Part shown: piece by piece, positions 32,805 through 40,606 of the stretch
Layout of the letters: every line of letters starts with the position of its first letter
How positions within the stretch are numbered: position 1 is the first letter of the stretch
From: Gordonia sp. PP30
Lineage (GTDB): Bacteria; Actinomycetota; Actinomycetes; Mycobacteriales; Mycobacteriaceae
Direction: 5' to 3'
Length of the DNA: 64,000 bases
Assembly (NCBI RefSeq): GCF_023100845.1
Contig: NZ_CP095864.1
Coordinates: forward strand, 248,001-312,000
Program-made: the position numbers and the translations under genes
Notes under the pieces: generated by a model
Database searches by the model: none
What the model saw: only the letters and a program-made list of their open reading frames with translations
Told to the model about the DNA's origin: nothing

Positions 32805-33251
32805 TCAGTTGACCGTGAACGCGATCGCCTGCCCGTCCTTGGTGCAGCGGGCCAGCTCGTTCTCCTCGCTCGACGGACCGCAGTTCCAGCCGGACACCGT
32901 CTGCGGCTTACCGGTGGCGATCAGCGGGCTGTAGTCCTTCGCGATCGACATCGCGGTCTTGCAGGTCACGTCGCCGGCGGCGAGCCGGACATGGAGGGCG
33001 CCGTCGGGGCCGCCGGTCATGCCGCAGTTCTTCTCGTCCGCGGCGGCGGAGGTGTCCTCCGAGGCGGGGGCCTGGCTCTGCGGGCTCACACCGCCGACCA
33101 CCGGGATACTGCTGTCGGCCGGAGCGGTCACCGTGCCGGAGGTGGCGGTGGCCTCCTTCTGGTCGCCGCAGCCGGTCACCGCCAGGCCCAGTGCGCACGC
33201 GAACATCGCGGCGGCGGTCAGCTTCGTCATCGGTCGCAGGGTCGAAGTCAT
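32805..33251 (-). CDS. Small secreted lipoprotein
   Basis: A 148-residue lipoprotein with lipobox VTGC at about residue 28, a Thr/Ser/Ala linker and a C-terminal domain with four cysteines (NCGMTGGPDG, VTCKTAM, WNCGPSS, ARCTKDG). The pattern resembles small actinobacterial lipoproteins of unknown role; I cannot name it. ATG 33251 follows a TAGCGT box by 7 nt and is preferred to 33260. It is divergent from tgt. Confidence 0.68.
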   Translation of the reverse strand: MTSTLRPMTKLTAAAMFACALGLAVTGCGDQKEATATSGTVTAPADSSIPVVGGVSPQSQAPASEDTSAAADEKNCGMTGGPDGALHVRLAAGDVTCKTAMSIAKDYSPLIATGKPQTVSGWNCGPSSEENELARCTKDGQAIAFTVN

Positions 33252-33280
33252 GGATTCCACGCTATGGGAGAATCGCCCGG

Positions 33281-34528
33281 GTGACCACCAGTGAATTCGT
33301 CCGGCGCGCCACTCTCGACGGGACCGCGGGACGGACCGGCACCATCGTCACCCCGCACGGGGAGATCCACACGCCGGCGTTCATCCCGGTCGGCACCAAG
33401 GCCAGCGTCAAGACCGTGACGCCCGAATCGGTCGCCGCGCTGGGCGCGCAGGCCGTGCTCGCGAACGCCTACCACCTGTACCTGCAGCCGGGGCCGGAGA
33501 TCATCGATCAGGCCGGTGGCCTGGGCCGATTCATGAACTGGCCGGGCCCCACCTACACCGACAGCGGCGGCTTCCAGGTGATGAGCCTCGGCGTCGGCTT
33601 CAAGAAGGTCATCTCGATGGACGTCGAGGGGAGCCAGGACGACGCCGCCATCGCGCCCGGCAAGGAACGACTCGCCAACGTCGACGACGACGGAGTGACG
33701 TTCAAGTCACACCTGGACGGGTCGCGGCATCGGTTCACCCCCGAGGTGTCCATGCGGATCCAGCACCAGCTCGGCGCGGACATCATCTTCGCGTTCGACG
33801 AACTGACCACCCTGATGAACACCCGCGGGTATCAGGAGGAGTCGCTGGAACGCACCCGGCAGTGGGCGATCCGCTGCCTGGCCGAGCACAACCGGCTGTC
33901 CGTCGAGCGTTCGCATCGGCCGCAGCAGGCGCTCTGGGGAGTCGTGCAGGGGGCGCAGTACGAGGATCTGCGCCGCAAGGCGACGCGCGACCTCGTCGAA
34001 CTGTCCCGGATCGACCGCGACAACGGCGGCAAGGGCTTCGGCGGCTACGGCATCGGCGGTGCGCTGGAGAAGGCGAACCTCGGCACCATCGTCGGCTGGG
34101 TCACCGACGAGTTGCCCGACGACGCCCCGCGCCACCTCCTCGGCATCAGCGAGCCCGACGACATCTTCACCGCGATCGAGAACGGCGCCGACACCTTCGA
34201 CTGCGTCTCGCCGACCCGGGTGGCCCGCAACGGCGCCATCTATTCCTTCGACGGCCGCTACAACATCACCAACGCCAAGTACCGCAACGACTTCTCGCCG
34301 CTCGACGCCGAACTCGACAACTACTCGACTCAGTACACCCGCGCCTACCTGCACCATCTGTTCCGGGCGAAGGAGGGGCTGGCGTCCACGCTGGCGACGC
34401 TGCACAACCTGAGCTTCACGGTGACCCTGGTCGACCGTGCCCGGCAGGCCATCGAGGACGGCACCTACTTCGAGTACCGCGACGAGTTCTTGCGCCGGTA
34501 CTACGCGGGAACGCGCCGGAACGACTGA
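33281..34528 (+). CDS. tgt: tRNA-guanine transglycosylase, atypical zinc site
   Basis: A 415-residue protein with the TGT barrel: TYTDSGGFQVMSL, FKSHLDGSRHRFTPE, ALWGVVQGAQYEDLR and the nucleophile region TFDCVSPTRVARNG. It exchanges guanine for a queuosine precursor at tRNA position 34. The usual zinc ligands, three cysteines just before YTRAYLHHL, are absent (sequence ELDNYSTQYTRAYLHHL), while the histidine of LHNLSF remains. GTG 33281 follows GAGAAT by 7 nt. gluQ, another queuosine-pathway gene, lies 2 kb downstream. Confidence 0.85.
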   Translation: MTTSEFVRRATLDGTAGRTGTIVTPHGEIHTPAFIPVGTKASVKTVTPESVAALGAQAVLANAYHLYLQPGPEIIDQAGGLGRFMNWPGPTYTDSGGFQVMSLGVGFKKVISMDVEGSQDDAAIAPGKERLANVDDDGVTFKSHLDGSRHRFTPEVSMRIQHQLGADIIFAFDELTTLMNTRGYQEESLERTRQWAIRCLAEHNRLSVERSHRPQQALWGVVQGAQYEDLRRKATRDLVELSRIDRDNGGKGFGGYGIGGALEKANLGTIVGWVTDELPDDAPRHLLGISEPDDIFTAIENGADTFDCVSPTRVARNGAIYSFDGRYNITNAKYRNDFSPLDAELDNYSTQYTRAYLHHLFRAKEGLASTLATLHNLSFTVTLVDRARQAIEDGTYFEYRDEFLRRYYAGTRRND

Positions 34529-34546
34529 GTCCGCTTTCGCCAGGCC

Positions 34547-34594
34547 GAGCCCGTCCGCCGGCTGAGCCCGTCCGCCGGCTGAGCCCCGTCGAAG
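34547..34594 (+). repeat. Tandem GAGCCCGTCCGCCGGCT copies after tgt
   Basis: The 17-bp unit is repeated exactly at 34547-34563 and 34564-34580 and continues as GAGCCCCGTCGAAG to 34594. It is one site of the dispersed TGAGC...GTCGAAG family. Confidence 0.7.
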
Positions 34595-34604
34595 CCCCGC
34601 AAAC

Positions 34605-34641
34605 TGCCGAATCGGGCCTCGCAGTGAAGCCTGATTCGGCA
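34605..34641. terminator. Hairpin between tgt and the pseudokinase gene
   Basis: TGCCGAATCGGGC (34605-34617) and GCCTGATTCGGCA (34629-34641) pair over 13 bp with one G-T. No T-run follows, so it may terminate tgt weakly or be a repeat-derived hairpin. Confidence 0.5.
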
Positions 34642-34741
34642 CTCTGCGCGCGGACGGCGGCGCGCTGTGCCGAACAAGCCGTGCCGAACAACCCGTCGTT
34701 TGCAGGCAATAGCGTCCGCCGCTCGGCGTACGATTCCCCGC

Positions 34742-36529
34742 GTGAGCAGCCCTCAGTCCGGCGACGGGTCCGTCGGAGACGTCCCACGCACCCTCGCCGA
34801 CCTCGCCCGATCGCAGCCATTGCCGCCGCCCGAGATCGCGCGAATGCTCGGGGAGGTCGCCCAGGCGCTCGACGGCGCCGGGGCGCGCGGGGAGGTCTAC
34901 CGGTCGGTGCGGCCGGAGAACATCACGGTCGACGCGGCCGGTCGTGCCGCGCTGGTCTCGCCGCCGCCCGACACGGCGGAGGGGTCGCTGGACGCCGTCG
35001 TCTTCGCTTCCCCGGAACAACTGCGCGGCCGGCCGCTCGATCCGCGCTCGGATCAGTATTCGCTGGCCGCCACCGCGTTCGCACTGCTCACCGGCACGCC
35101 GCCGTATGCGGGGTCGTCGTCGACGGCGATCGTGCTGGCCCACGGGCAAGACCCGATCCCCTCGGCCGCCGTCCGGAATCCGCAGCTGCCGCCGGCCGCG
35201 GACCCGGTCTTCTACCGCGCGTTGGCGAAGAATCCGGCGGAGCGTTTTCCGGATAGCAGGTCGTTCACGGCGGCGCTGCGGGCCGCGATCGAGGGCGTGT
35301 CTGCCGCGGTGCCCGGCACTCCGGCGCAGCACCCGGGTGCGCCCGCGGCACCGGAGGCGCGGCGGCGGTCCAAGGTACCGCTGCTCGTCGGAGCACTGAT
35401 CGCCGTCGTGCTGGTGGTCGTCGGTATCACCGCCTTCGTGCTGACTCGATCCGGCGGCGGCACCGCTGGCACCGCGGCGGCCCCGTCGCGCGCGGTGATC
35501 TCCGGTGATCTGACGACGATCTGCGCTGCGCACAAGGACGGCCCGCTGGCCTGCACCGACGACAACGACCGTCCGGTCGTGAAGGAATCGCTGAAGTCGG
35601 TGAGTTCGCTGGATACCTCCGCGACACCCTGCGCGGTGGCCGCCGGGCAGGTCTATTGCTGGGGTGGCAACTCGGCAGGCCAGCTCGGGACGGGTAGCAC
35701 CAGTGAGGCCATGACCGACACGCCGCAGGCCGTGCCGGGCATGAACGAGGCGACGGTGGTGGCAGGCAACGGCGGATCGCCGTGTGCGATCAATGCCGGG
35801 GAGGTGTACTGCTGGGGCGATCTCGGTGACTGGTCCCCCGCGCTGAGCGGCCTGGAGAGGGCGAAGCCGACCAAGATTCCGGGGCTGTCCGGAGTCTCAG
35901 ACCTCTCGGCGAGCTGGGACACCGGCTGCGCGCTGGCCGATCACGCCGTCTGGTGCTGGGGCCGCAACGAGCAGGGGCAGGCGGGCGACGCCCGCGGCGA
36001 CTCGCGCATCCAGCCCACCAAGGTCGACGGCCTCGGGAACGTGACCAGAATCCAGACCCGAAACGGAGTGACCTGCGCTGTCAGCGACTCCGAGCCGTAC
36101 TGCTGGGGGAACATAGCCGGTCTCGTCGGCGACAAGCTGAGCCTGACCAGGTCATACCCGCGGCCGACCAAGATCCCCGGGTTCGGCCGGATCACCGACC
36201 TCGCGGTCACCACGAAATCGGTACAGGGTGACCAGGTTCCCGGCACCACCACCTTCGAGACCGTCGGTTCGCCGTTGCTGTGCGCGATCACGGCCGAGGG
36301 CACCGTGAAGTGCGCGGGCGACAACAGCGAAGGACAACTGGGCACCGGTGATACGTCGCGGTCGGGGCTGCCGGTCGACGTCAAAGGGGTCACCGGGGCG
36401 ACGGCCATCGCCGTCGACAGCTATGGGAGCTACGCCTGCGCCATGGCGGAGGATCTGATGTGCTGGGGCCGACTGCCCGGCCACTACGGGGATCCGTGGC
36501 TGCCGCGCGCCCTCGACTGGCCCCGCTGA
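34742..36529 (+). CDS. Pseudokinase-transmembrane-RCC1 repeat protein
   Basis: A 595-residue protein. Residues 5-190 look like a Ser/Thr kinase domain that has lost its N-lobe and catalytic residues: YRSVRPENITV stands where HRDLKPEN is expected and no DFG is present, but ASPEQLRGRPLDPRSDQYSLAATAFALLTGTPPY is a typical kinase C-lobe. One helix follows (about 217-240). The outer part has at least six RCC1-like blades, each with CAV or CAI and a WG (for example VYCWGGNSAGQLGTG, VWCWGRNEQGQAGD), probably a disulfide-rich beta-propeller. TACGAT lies 7 nt before the GTG start. A receptor-like sensor is inferred. Confidence 0.8.
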   Translation: MSSPQSGDGSVGDVPRTLADLARSQPLPPPEIARMLGEVAQALDGAGARGEVYRSVRPENITVDAAGRAALVSPPPDTAEGSLDAVVFASPEQLRGRPLDPRSDQYSLAATAFALLTGTPPYAGSSSTAIVLAHGQDPIPSAAVRNPQLPPAADPVFYRALAKNPAERFPDSRSFTAALRAAIEGVSAAVPGTPAQHPGAPAAPEARRRSKVPLLVGALIAVVLVVVGITAFVLTRSGGGTAGTAAAPSRAVISGDLTTICAAHKDGPLACTDDNDRPVVKESLKSVSSLDTSATPCAVAAGQVYCWGGNSAGQLGTGSTSEAMTDTPQAVPGMNEATVVAGNGGSPCAINAGEVYCWGDLGDWSPALSGLERAKPTKIPGLSGVSDLSASWDTGCALADHAVWCWGRNEQGQAGDARGDSRIQPTKVDGLGNVTRIQTRNGVTCAVSDSEPYCWGNIAGLVGDKLSLTRSYPRPTKIPGFGRITDLAVTTKSVQGDQVPGTTTFETVGSPLLCAITAEGTVKCAGDNSEGQLGTGDTSRSGLPVDVKGVTGATAIAVDSYGSYACAMAEDLMCWGRLPGHYGDPWLPRALDWPR

Positions 36530-36641
36530 CCTCAGGTCTCTCGCCGCCGGGGCGGCGGATCGACGTGCTCCGGTCACGTCGGCGGCCGGCCGAGCAGTTT
36601 CGAGGCACCGGCCGAGGAGCGTGTCGAAGCCAAGCCTTCGG

Positions 36642-36658
36642 CCGGGGTCAGACCCCGG
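36642..36658. terminator. CCGGGGTC hairpin at gluQ 3' end
   Basis: CCGGGGTC (36642-36649), one base, GACCCCGG (36651-36658): a perfect 8-bp stem spanning the gluQ stop codon, between two convergent genes. The single-base loop means the inner pairs must open. Confidence 0.45.
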
Positions 36659-37559
36659 TGAAGATCCAGGGCTCTCGGGGGAGCGACGCCGGATCGAAGC
36701 GCTTCAGGAGTTGTTGGGCGGTCACCGGCTCGCCCGGTCCGGCCAGATTCAGCGACTCCGCCATCAGACCGAGCACCCGGGGGGCGTCGTAGCCGCGTTC
36801 GGCGAGCTGGGCCAGGGTGATCGCGCCATCCCGTTTCGAGAGGCGCACCGGTTCGCCCCCTGAGCCTGTCGAAGGGCTGAGCACCATCGGGACGTGGGCG
36901 TACTCCGGAACCGGATAGCCCAGCCGTTGCGCGAGGTACGCCTGGCGTGGCGCCGACGAGAGCAGATCGCCGCCGCGCACCACCTGGTCGATGCCGAAGG
37001 CGGCGTCGTCCACGACCACCGCCAGGTTGTACGCGGGGGTGCCGTCGCCGCGGAGCAGCACGAAGTCGTCGACGTCGCCGGTGAACTCGCCGTGGAGCGT
37101 GTCGTGCACGGTGAACCGCGGCAGGTGCGCACGGAGGCGGATCGCGGCGGGACGTTCACGCCGCCGCTGCGCCCGCTGCACCTGCGTCAGATCCCGGCAC
37201 GTGCCCGGGTAGGCGCCGGGCGGGGCGTGCGGTGCTGTCGGCGCGTCCTGGATCTCGCGGCGTGTGCAGAAGCACTCGAAGGTCTCCCCGGCGGCCACCA
37301 GCCCGTCCACCACCGACCGGTAGACGCCGAGCCGATCGGACTGCGCCACCACCGGCTCGGACCAGTCCAGCCCGAGCGCGGCGACGTCGGCCAGTTGCCG
37401 CTGCGCGGCGCCGGGCCGGGTCCGGCCGTCCAGGTCTTCCATCCGGATCAGGAAGTCCCGGCCGGTCGACCGGGCGAAGAGCCAGGCCAGCAGCGCGGTG
37501 CGCAGATTGCCGACATGCAGGTCGCCGGACGGTGAGGGGGCGAAGCGGCCGGCGGGCAT
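36648..37559 (-). CDS. gluQ: Glutamyl-Q tRNA(Asp) synthetase
   Basis: A 303-residue paralogue of the GluRS catalytic domain that attaches glutamate to queuosine in tRNA-Asp. HIGH-type motif PSPSGDLHVGNL (about 7-18), RMEDLD, zinc cysteines (ECFCTRREI, PGTCRDL), and KMSKS-type RLSKRDGA. No anticodon-binding domain, as expected. ATG 37559 follows TACGGT by 6 nt. A piece of the dispersed TGAGCCTGTCGAAG repeat lies inside the gene (about 36859-36882, LSPSTGSGGE), just before the KMSKS loop. It complements tgt at 33281. Confidence 0.9.
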   Translation of the reverse strand: MPAGRFAPSPSGDLHVGNLRTALLAWLFARSTGRDFLIRMEDLDGRTRPGAAQRQLADVAALGLDWSEPVVAQSDRLGVYRSVVDGLVAAGETFECFCTRREIQDAPTAPHAPPGAYPGTCRDLTQVQRAQRRRERPAAIRLRAHLPRFTVHDTLHGEFTGDVDDFVLLRGDGTPAYNLAVVVDDAAFGIDQVVRGGDLLSSAPRQAYLAQRLGYPVPEYAHVPMVLSPSTGSGGEPVRLSKRDGAITLAQLAERGYDAPRVLGLMAESLNLAGPGEPVTAQQLLKRFDPASLPREPWIFTGV

Positions 37560-37603
37560 GACAACACCGTAGGACACCGGCGGTGTTGATACCGTCAGCG
37601 ACC

Positions 37604-39385
37604 ATGTTCATCTTCGGGCCGATCGGCGCCGCGCAACTGATCCCGGTGATCGGCACCGCGCTGCTGATCCTGGCATGGGTGGCCGCCGCGATCGTCGTGC
37701 TCGTGGTGCGCCGGCGGCGTTCGGCGCAGGTGCGGGTCGTGGGCGGGCCGGCGGTGTCCGCGCTGCGGCTGACCAAGAGGTACGGGGACCGCGTCGTGCT
37801 CGACGACCTGAGCTTCGAGCTTCCGCCGGGGCGGGTGCTGGCGTTGCTCGGTCCCAACGGGGCGGGAAAGACCACCTTGCTGCGCATACTCGCCGGGCTC
37901 GCCGACGCTGACGCCGGGCAGGCGTCGATCTTCGGTGTCCCGGTCACCCCGGGTGCACCGGTCCTCGCGCGGGCCGGCATCACGATCGACGAGCCCGGCG
38001 TGGTGCCCCACCTGACCGGACGGCAGAACCTGGTGTCGCTGTGGCGGATCAGCGGCCGGGATCCGGCTGACGCGCACGTGGAGACGGTGATCGAACTGAC
38101 CGGACTCGGCGCGGTCGCCGACCACCGGGCGGGCACGTACAGCATGGGGCTGCGACAGCGACTCGCCCTGGCCCAGGCCATGCTCGGTCTCCCCGAACTG
38201 CTGATCCTCGACGAACCGACGAACGGTCTCGACCCCGATCAGATCGCGGACCTGACCGCGGCTCTCGGCCGGTACTCGGCCACCGGACGCACCATCGTCG
38301 TCTCCACGCATCAGCTGCCCGAGCTCGCCGTCCTGTGCACCGACGCGCTGGTGATCCGCGAGGGCAGGGTCGCCTGGTCCGGGCCGCTCGACGCCGTGCC
38401 CGCACCCGCCGGTGGCGACTCCGGCTCGCCCGACCGGTTGACCACGGTTTATCGCGCGAGCGGCCGGGCGCCGTCGACGCCGGCGTCCGGGCGACCCGCG
38501 CTCGATGCATCGGCGACCAGCCTGCCCGCGATCGACCATGCGGTGGCGCCGGGTGGCGCCCGCTCGCCGCGACCGGCCCTGAGTACGCGGACCGAGATCG
38601 CCCGGCAACTGCAACGCCGCGGCACCTGGGTGCTGCTGGCGGCGGCCTGCCTCATTCCGCTGATCTTGGCCGTCGTTCTGCGGATGGGCACCACGGACTT
38701 CCTGATCGAGGGCGACGTGCTGGGCCGGCTGGCGACGGCCGGCGCCGCGAATTTCACCGTGGTCACCCTGTTCCTGGGTTCCCAGCTGTTCCTCGTCGTC
38801 GCGGTGGCGTACCTGTTCGGGGATTCGATCGCCCGCGAATCGGCCTGGCGGTATCTGCGGGTGCTGGCGACCGTGCCGGTCCCGCGCAGCAGGCTGGTGC
38901 TGGTCAAGGCCGCCGCGCTCGCGGCGCTGGTGGCGGTCGGGGTCCTGGTCTACGCCGCGGTGAGCTATCTGGTCGGGTGGGCGTTCTTCGGTTCCGGGAC
39001 GCTGCTGCCGGTCGCCGGACCCGGCGTGACGGGCGCGCAGATCTACGTCCGGCTCGCCATGATGGTCGGCTACATCCTGGTGTATCTCAGCTGGGTCGCG
39101 GCGCTCGCACTCCTGCTGTCGGTGCTCGCCGGGGACAACGCGTCGGTCGCCGCGACGGCGACGATCGCCCTCACTATCGGCAGCCACCTGCTGGGCGCGT
39201 TCAGTTCGTTCGGGACCAGCCGGGGGTGGCTGCCGACCCGGAATTACGACGCCTGGGTCGCGGCGAGCCGGCTCGTGTTCGACCCCACCTCGGTGCTGTG
39301 GGGGATCTTCCTGTCGCTGCTCTACACGTCGGTGTTCCTGGTGGCTGCTCTCGCGGTGATGAACATCCGCGAGATCCGGCGCTAG
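37604..39385 (+). CDS. ABC transporter: fused ATPase and permease
   Basis: A 593-residue single-chain exporter. A short N-terminal membrane helix (about 8-35) precedes an ABC ATPase (about 55-260) with Walker A GPNGAGKTT, signature YSMGLRQRLA, Walker B LLILDEPTNGLDPDQ and switch STHQLPE. A 60-residue Ser/Pro-rich linker joins it to an ABC-2 permease with six helices (about 335-590). ATPase and permease are usually separate genes; this fusion in natural order is less common but known in Actinobacteria. TACCGT lies 8 nt before the ATG. IS481 stands 28 bp after its stop. Confidence 0.85.
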   Translation: MFIFGPIGAAQLIPVIGTALLILAWVAAAIVVLVVRRRRSAQVRVVGGPAVSALRLTKRYGDRVVLDDLSFELPPGRVLALLGPNGAGKTTLLRILAGLADADAGQASIFGVPVTPGAPVLARAGITIDEPGVVPHLTGRQNLVSLWRISGRDPADAHVETVIELTGLGAVADHRAGTYSMGLRQRLALAQAMLGLPELLILDEPTNGLDPDQIADLTAALGRYSATGRTIVVSTHQLPELAVLCTDALVIREGRVAWSGPLDAVPAPAGGDSGSPDRLTTVYRASGRAPSTPASGRPALDASATSLPAIDHAVAPGGARSPRPALSTRTEIARQLQRRGTWVLLAAACLIPLILAVVLRMGTTDFLIEGDVLGRLATAGAANFTVVTLFLGSQLFLVVAVAYLFGDSIARESAWRYLRVLATVPVPRSRLVLVKAAALAALVAVGVLVYAAVSYLVGWAFFGSGTLLPVAGPGVTGAQIYVRLAMMVGYILVYLSWVAALALLLSVLAGDNASVAATATIALTIGSHLLGAFSSFGTSRGWLPTRNYDAWVAASRLVFDPTSVLWGIFLSLLYTSVFLVAALAVMNIREIRR

Positions 39386-39406
39386 TGTCGCGACACAAGG
39401 ACATGG

Positions 39407-40510
39407 GCTAGATGTACTTCCCCGACACGTTGTGAACATCTGAGGTGAAGTGAAGACCTCCGGGCAGGATGTGGGTTACCACACTGACATCAAGCCACGG
39501 AGGTCTTCATGGTCCACGCTAACGCACCCTTGACGCCGGAGGGCAGACGACGCCTGGCGGTGCTGATCGTCGAGGACGGTTGGCCGCTGCGGCGGGCAGC
39601 GCAGCGGTTCCAGGTTTCCCTGGCCACGGCCAAGCGATGGGCCGACAGGTACCGCGCCGGTCAGGAGTTGACCGACCGTAGTTCCCGTCCCCAGACCTGT
39701 CCGACGCGTCTGAACCGGCGCACCGAGCGGCGGATCATCGGTCTGCGGTTCACTCGCCGCTGGGGACCACACCGCATCGCCTACCACCTGCGGCTTCCGC
39801 GTTCGACCGTGGGCAGGGTCCTGACTCGGTACCGGATGCCGCCGCTGGCGCACCTGGACCAGGCCACCGGGCTGCCGGTGCGCCGGCCGCGCCCAAGAGG
39901 TACGAAGTCGACCGTCCCGGCCGGCTGGTCCATGTCGACATCAAGAAACTCGGCCGAATCCCTGACGGCGGCGGATGGCGGGTCCATGGACGCGGCTCGG
40001 CCCAGGACCTCAGAGCCGGGCGGCACCGTGACCAGGCTGCCCGCGGCGGCGCAGCAGAATCGCGGGGCTACCGGTACCTGCACCACGCCGTCGATGACCA
40101 CTCGCGCGTGGCGTATTCGGAGATCCTCGATGACGAACGCAAGGAGACCGCGGCAGGGTTCTGGGAACGGGCCAACGCGTTCTTCGCCGAGATCGGAGTC
40201 ACCGTGACCGCGGTGATGACCGATAACGGATCCTGCTACCGCTCGCGTGTGTTCGCCGCGGCCCTGGGCCCGAGTATCAAGCACAAGCGGACCAGGCCGT
40301 ACCGGCCCCAGACCAACGGGAAAGTCGAACGCTTCAACCGGACGCTGGCCGCCGAATGGGCCTACGCCGCCCCGTACACCAGTGACACCGAACGCGCAGC
40401 GGCCTACCAGCACTGGCTGCACCACTACAATCACCACCGACCCCACACCGGGATCGGCGGCCTCGTCCCCTCAGCCCGCGTTCACAACCTCACGGGGAAG
40501 TACAGCTAGA
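39407..40510 (+). mobile_element. IS481-family insertion sequence with target duplication
   Basis: Element 39413-40504 (1092 bp) with terminal inverted repeats TGTACTTCCCCG...GTTGTGAAC at the left and its matching inverse at the right (40480-40504). It is flanked by the exact 6-bp direct repeat GCTAGA (39407-39412 and 40505-40510), the target-site duplication, so the insertion is simple and fairly recent. It landed between the ABC fusion gene and the membrane-protein gene at 40607. Confidence 0.9.
39509..40509 (+). pseudogene. IS481 transposase, frameshifted
   Basis: The first part (39509 to about 39893) has the helix-turn-helix region (LRRAAQRFQVSLATAKRWAD, WGPHRIAYHLRLPRSTVGRV). The rest, in another frame from about 39895 to 40509, continues with KRYEVDRPGRLVHVDIKKLG, the DDE segment VDDHSRVAYSEIL, MTDNGSCYRS and a final NHHRPHTGIGG. 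One C appears to be missing near 39892-39894 (GCCCAAG where GCCCCAAG would restore the frame). Otherwise the gene is complete. Its stop codon is supplied by the target duplication at 40505-40510, not by the element. Confidence 0.85.
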
Positions 40511-40606
40511 GCAGCGGCTTTCCGTCGCGGGAGCGTACGGGCGATGTGCTAGGTTCGTCGCATCTTGCGCCCGGCACCCTGGGCGCCGCGTACTGGGAGG
40601 GTCGCG

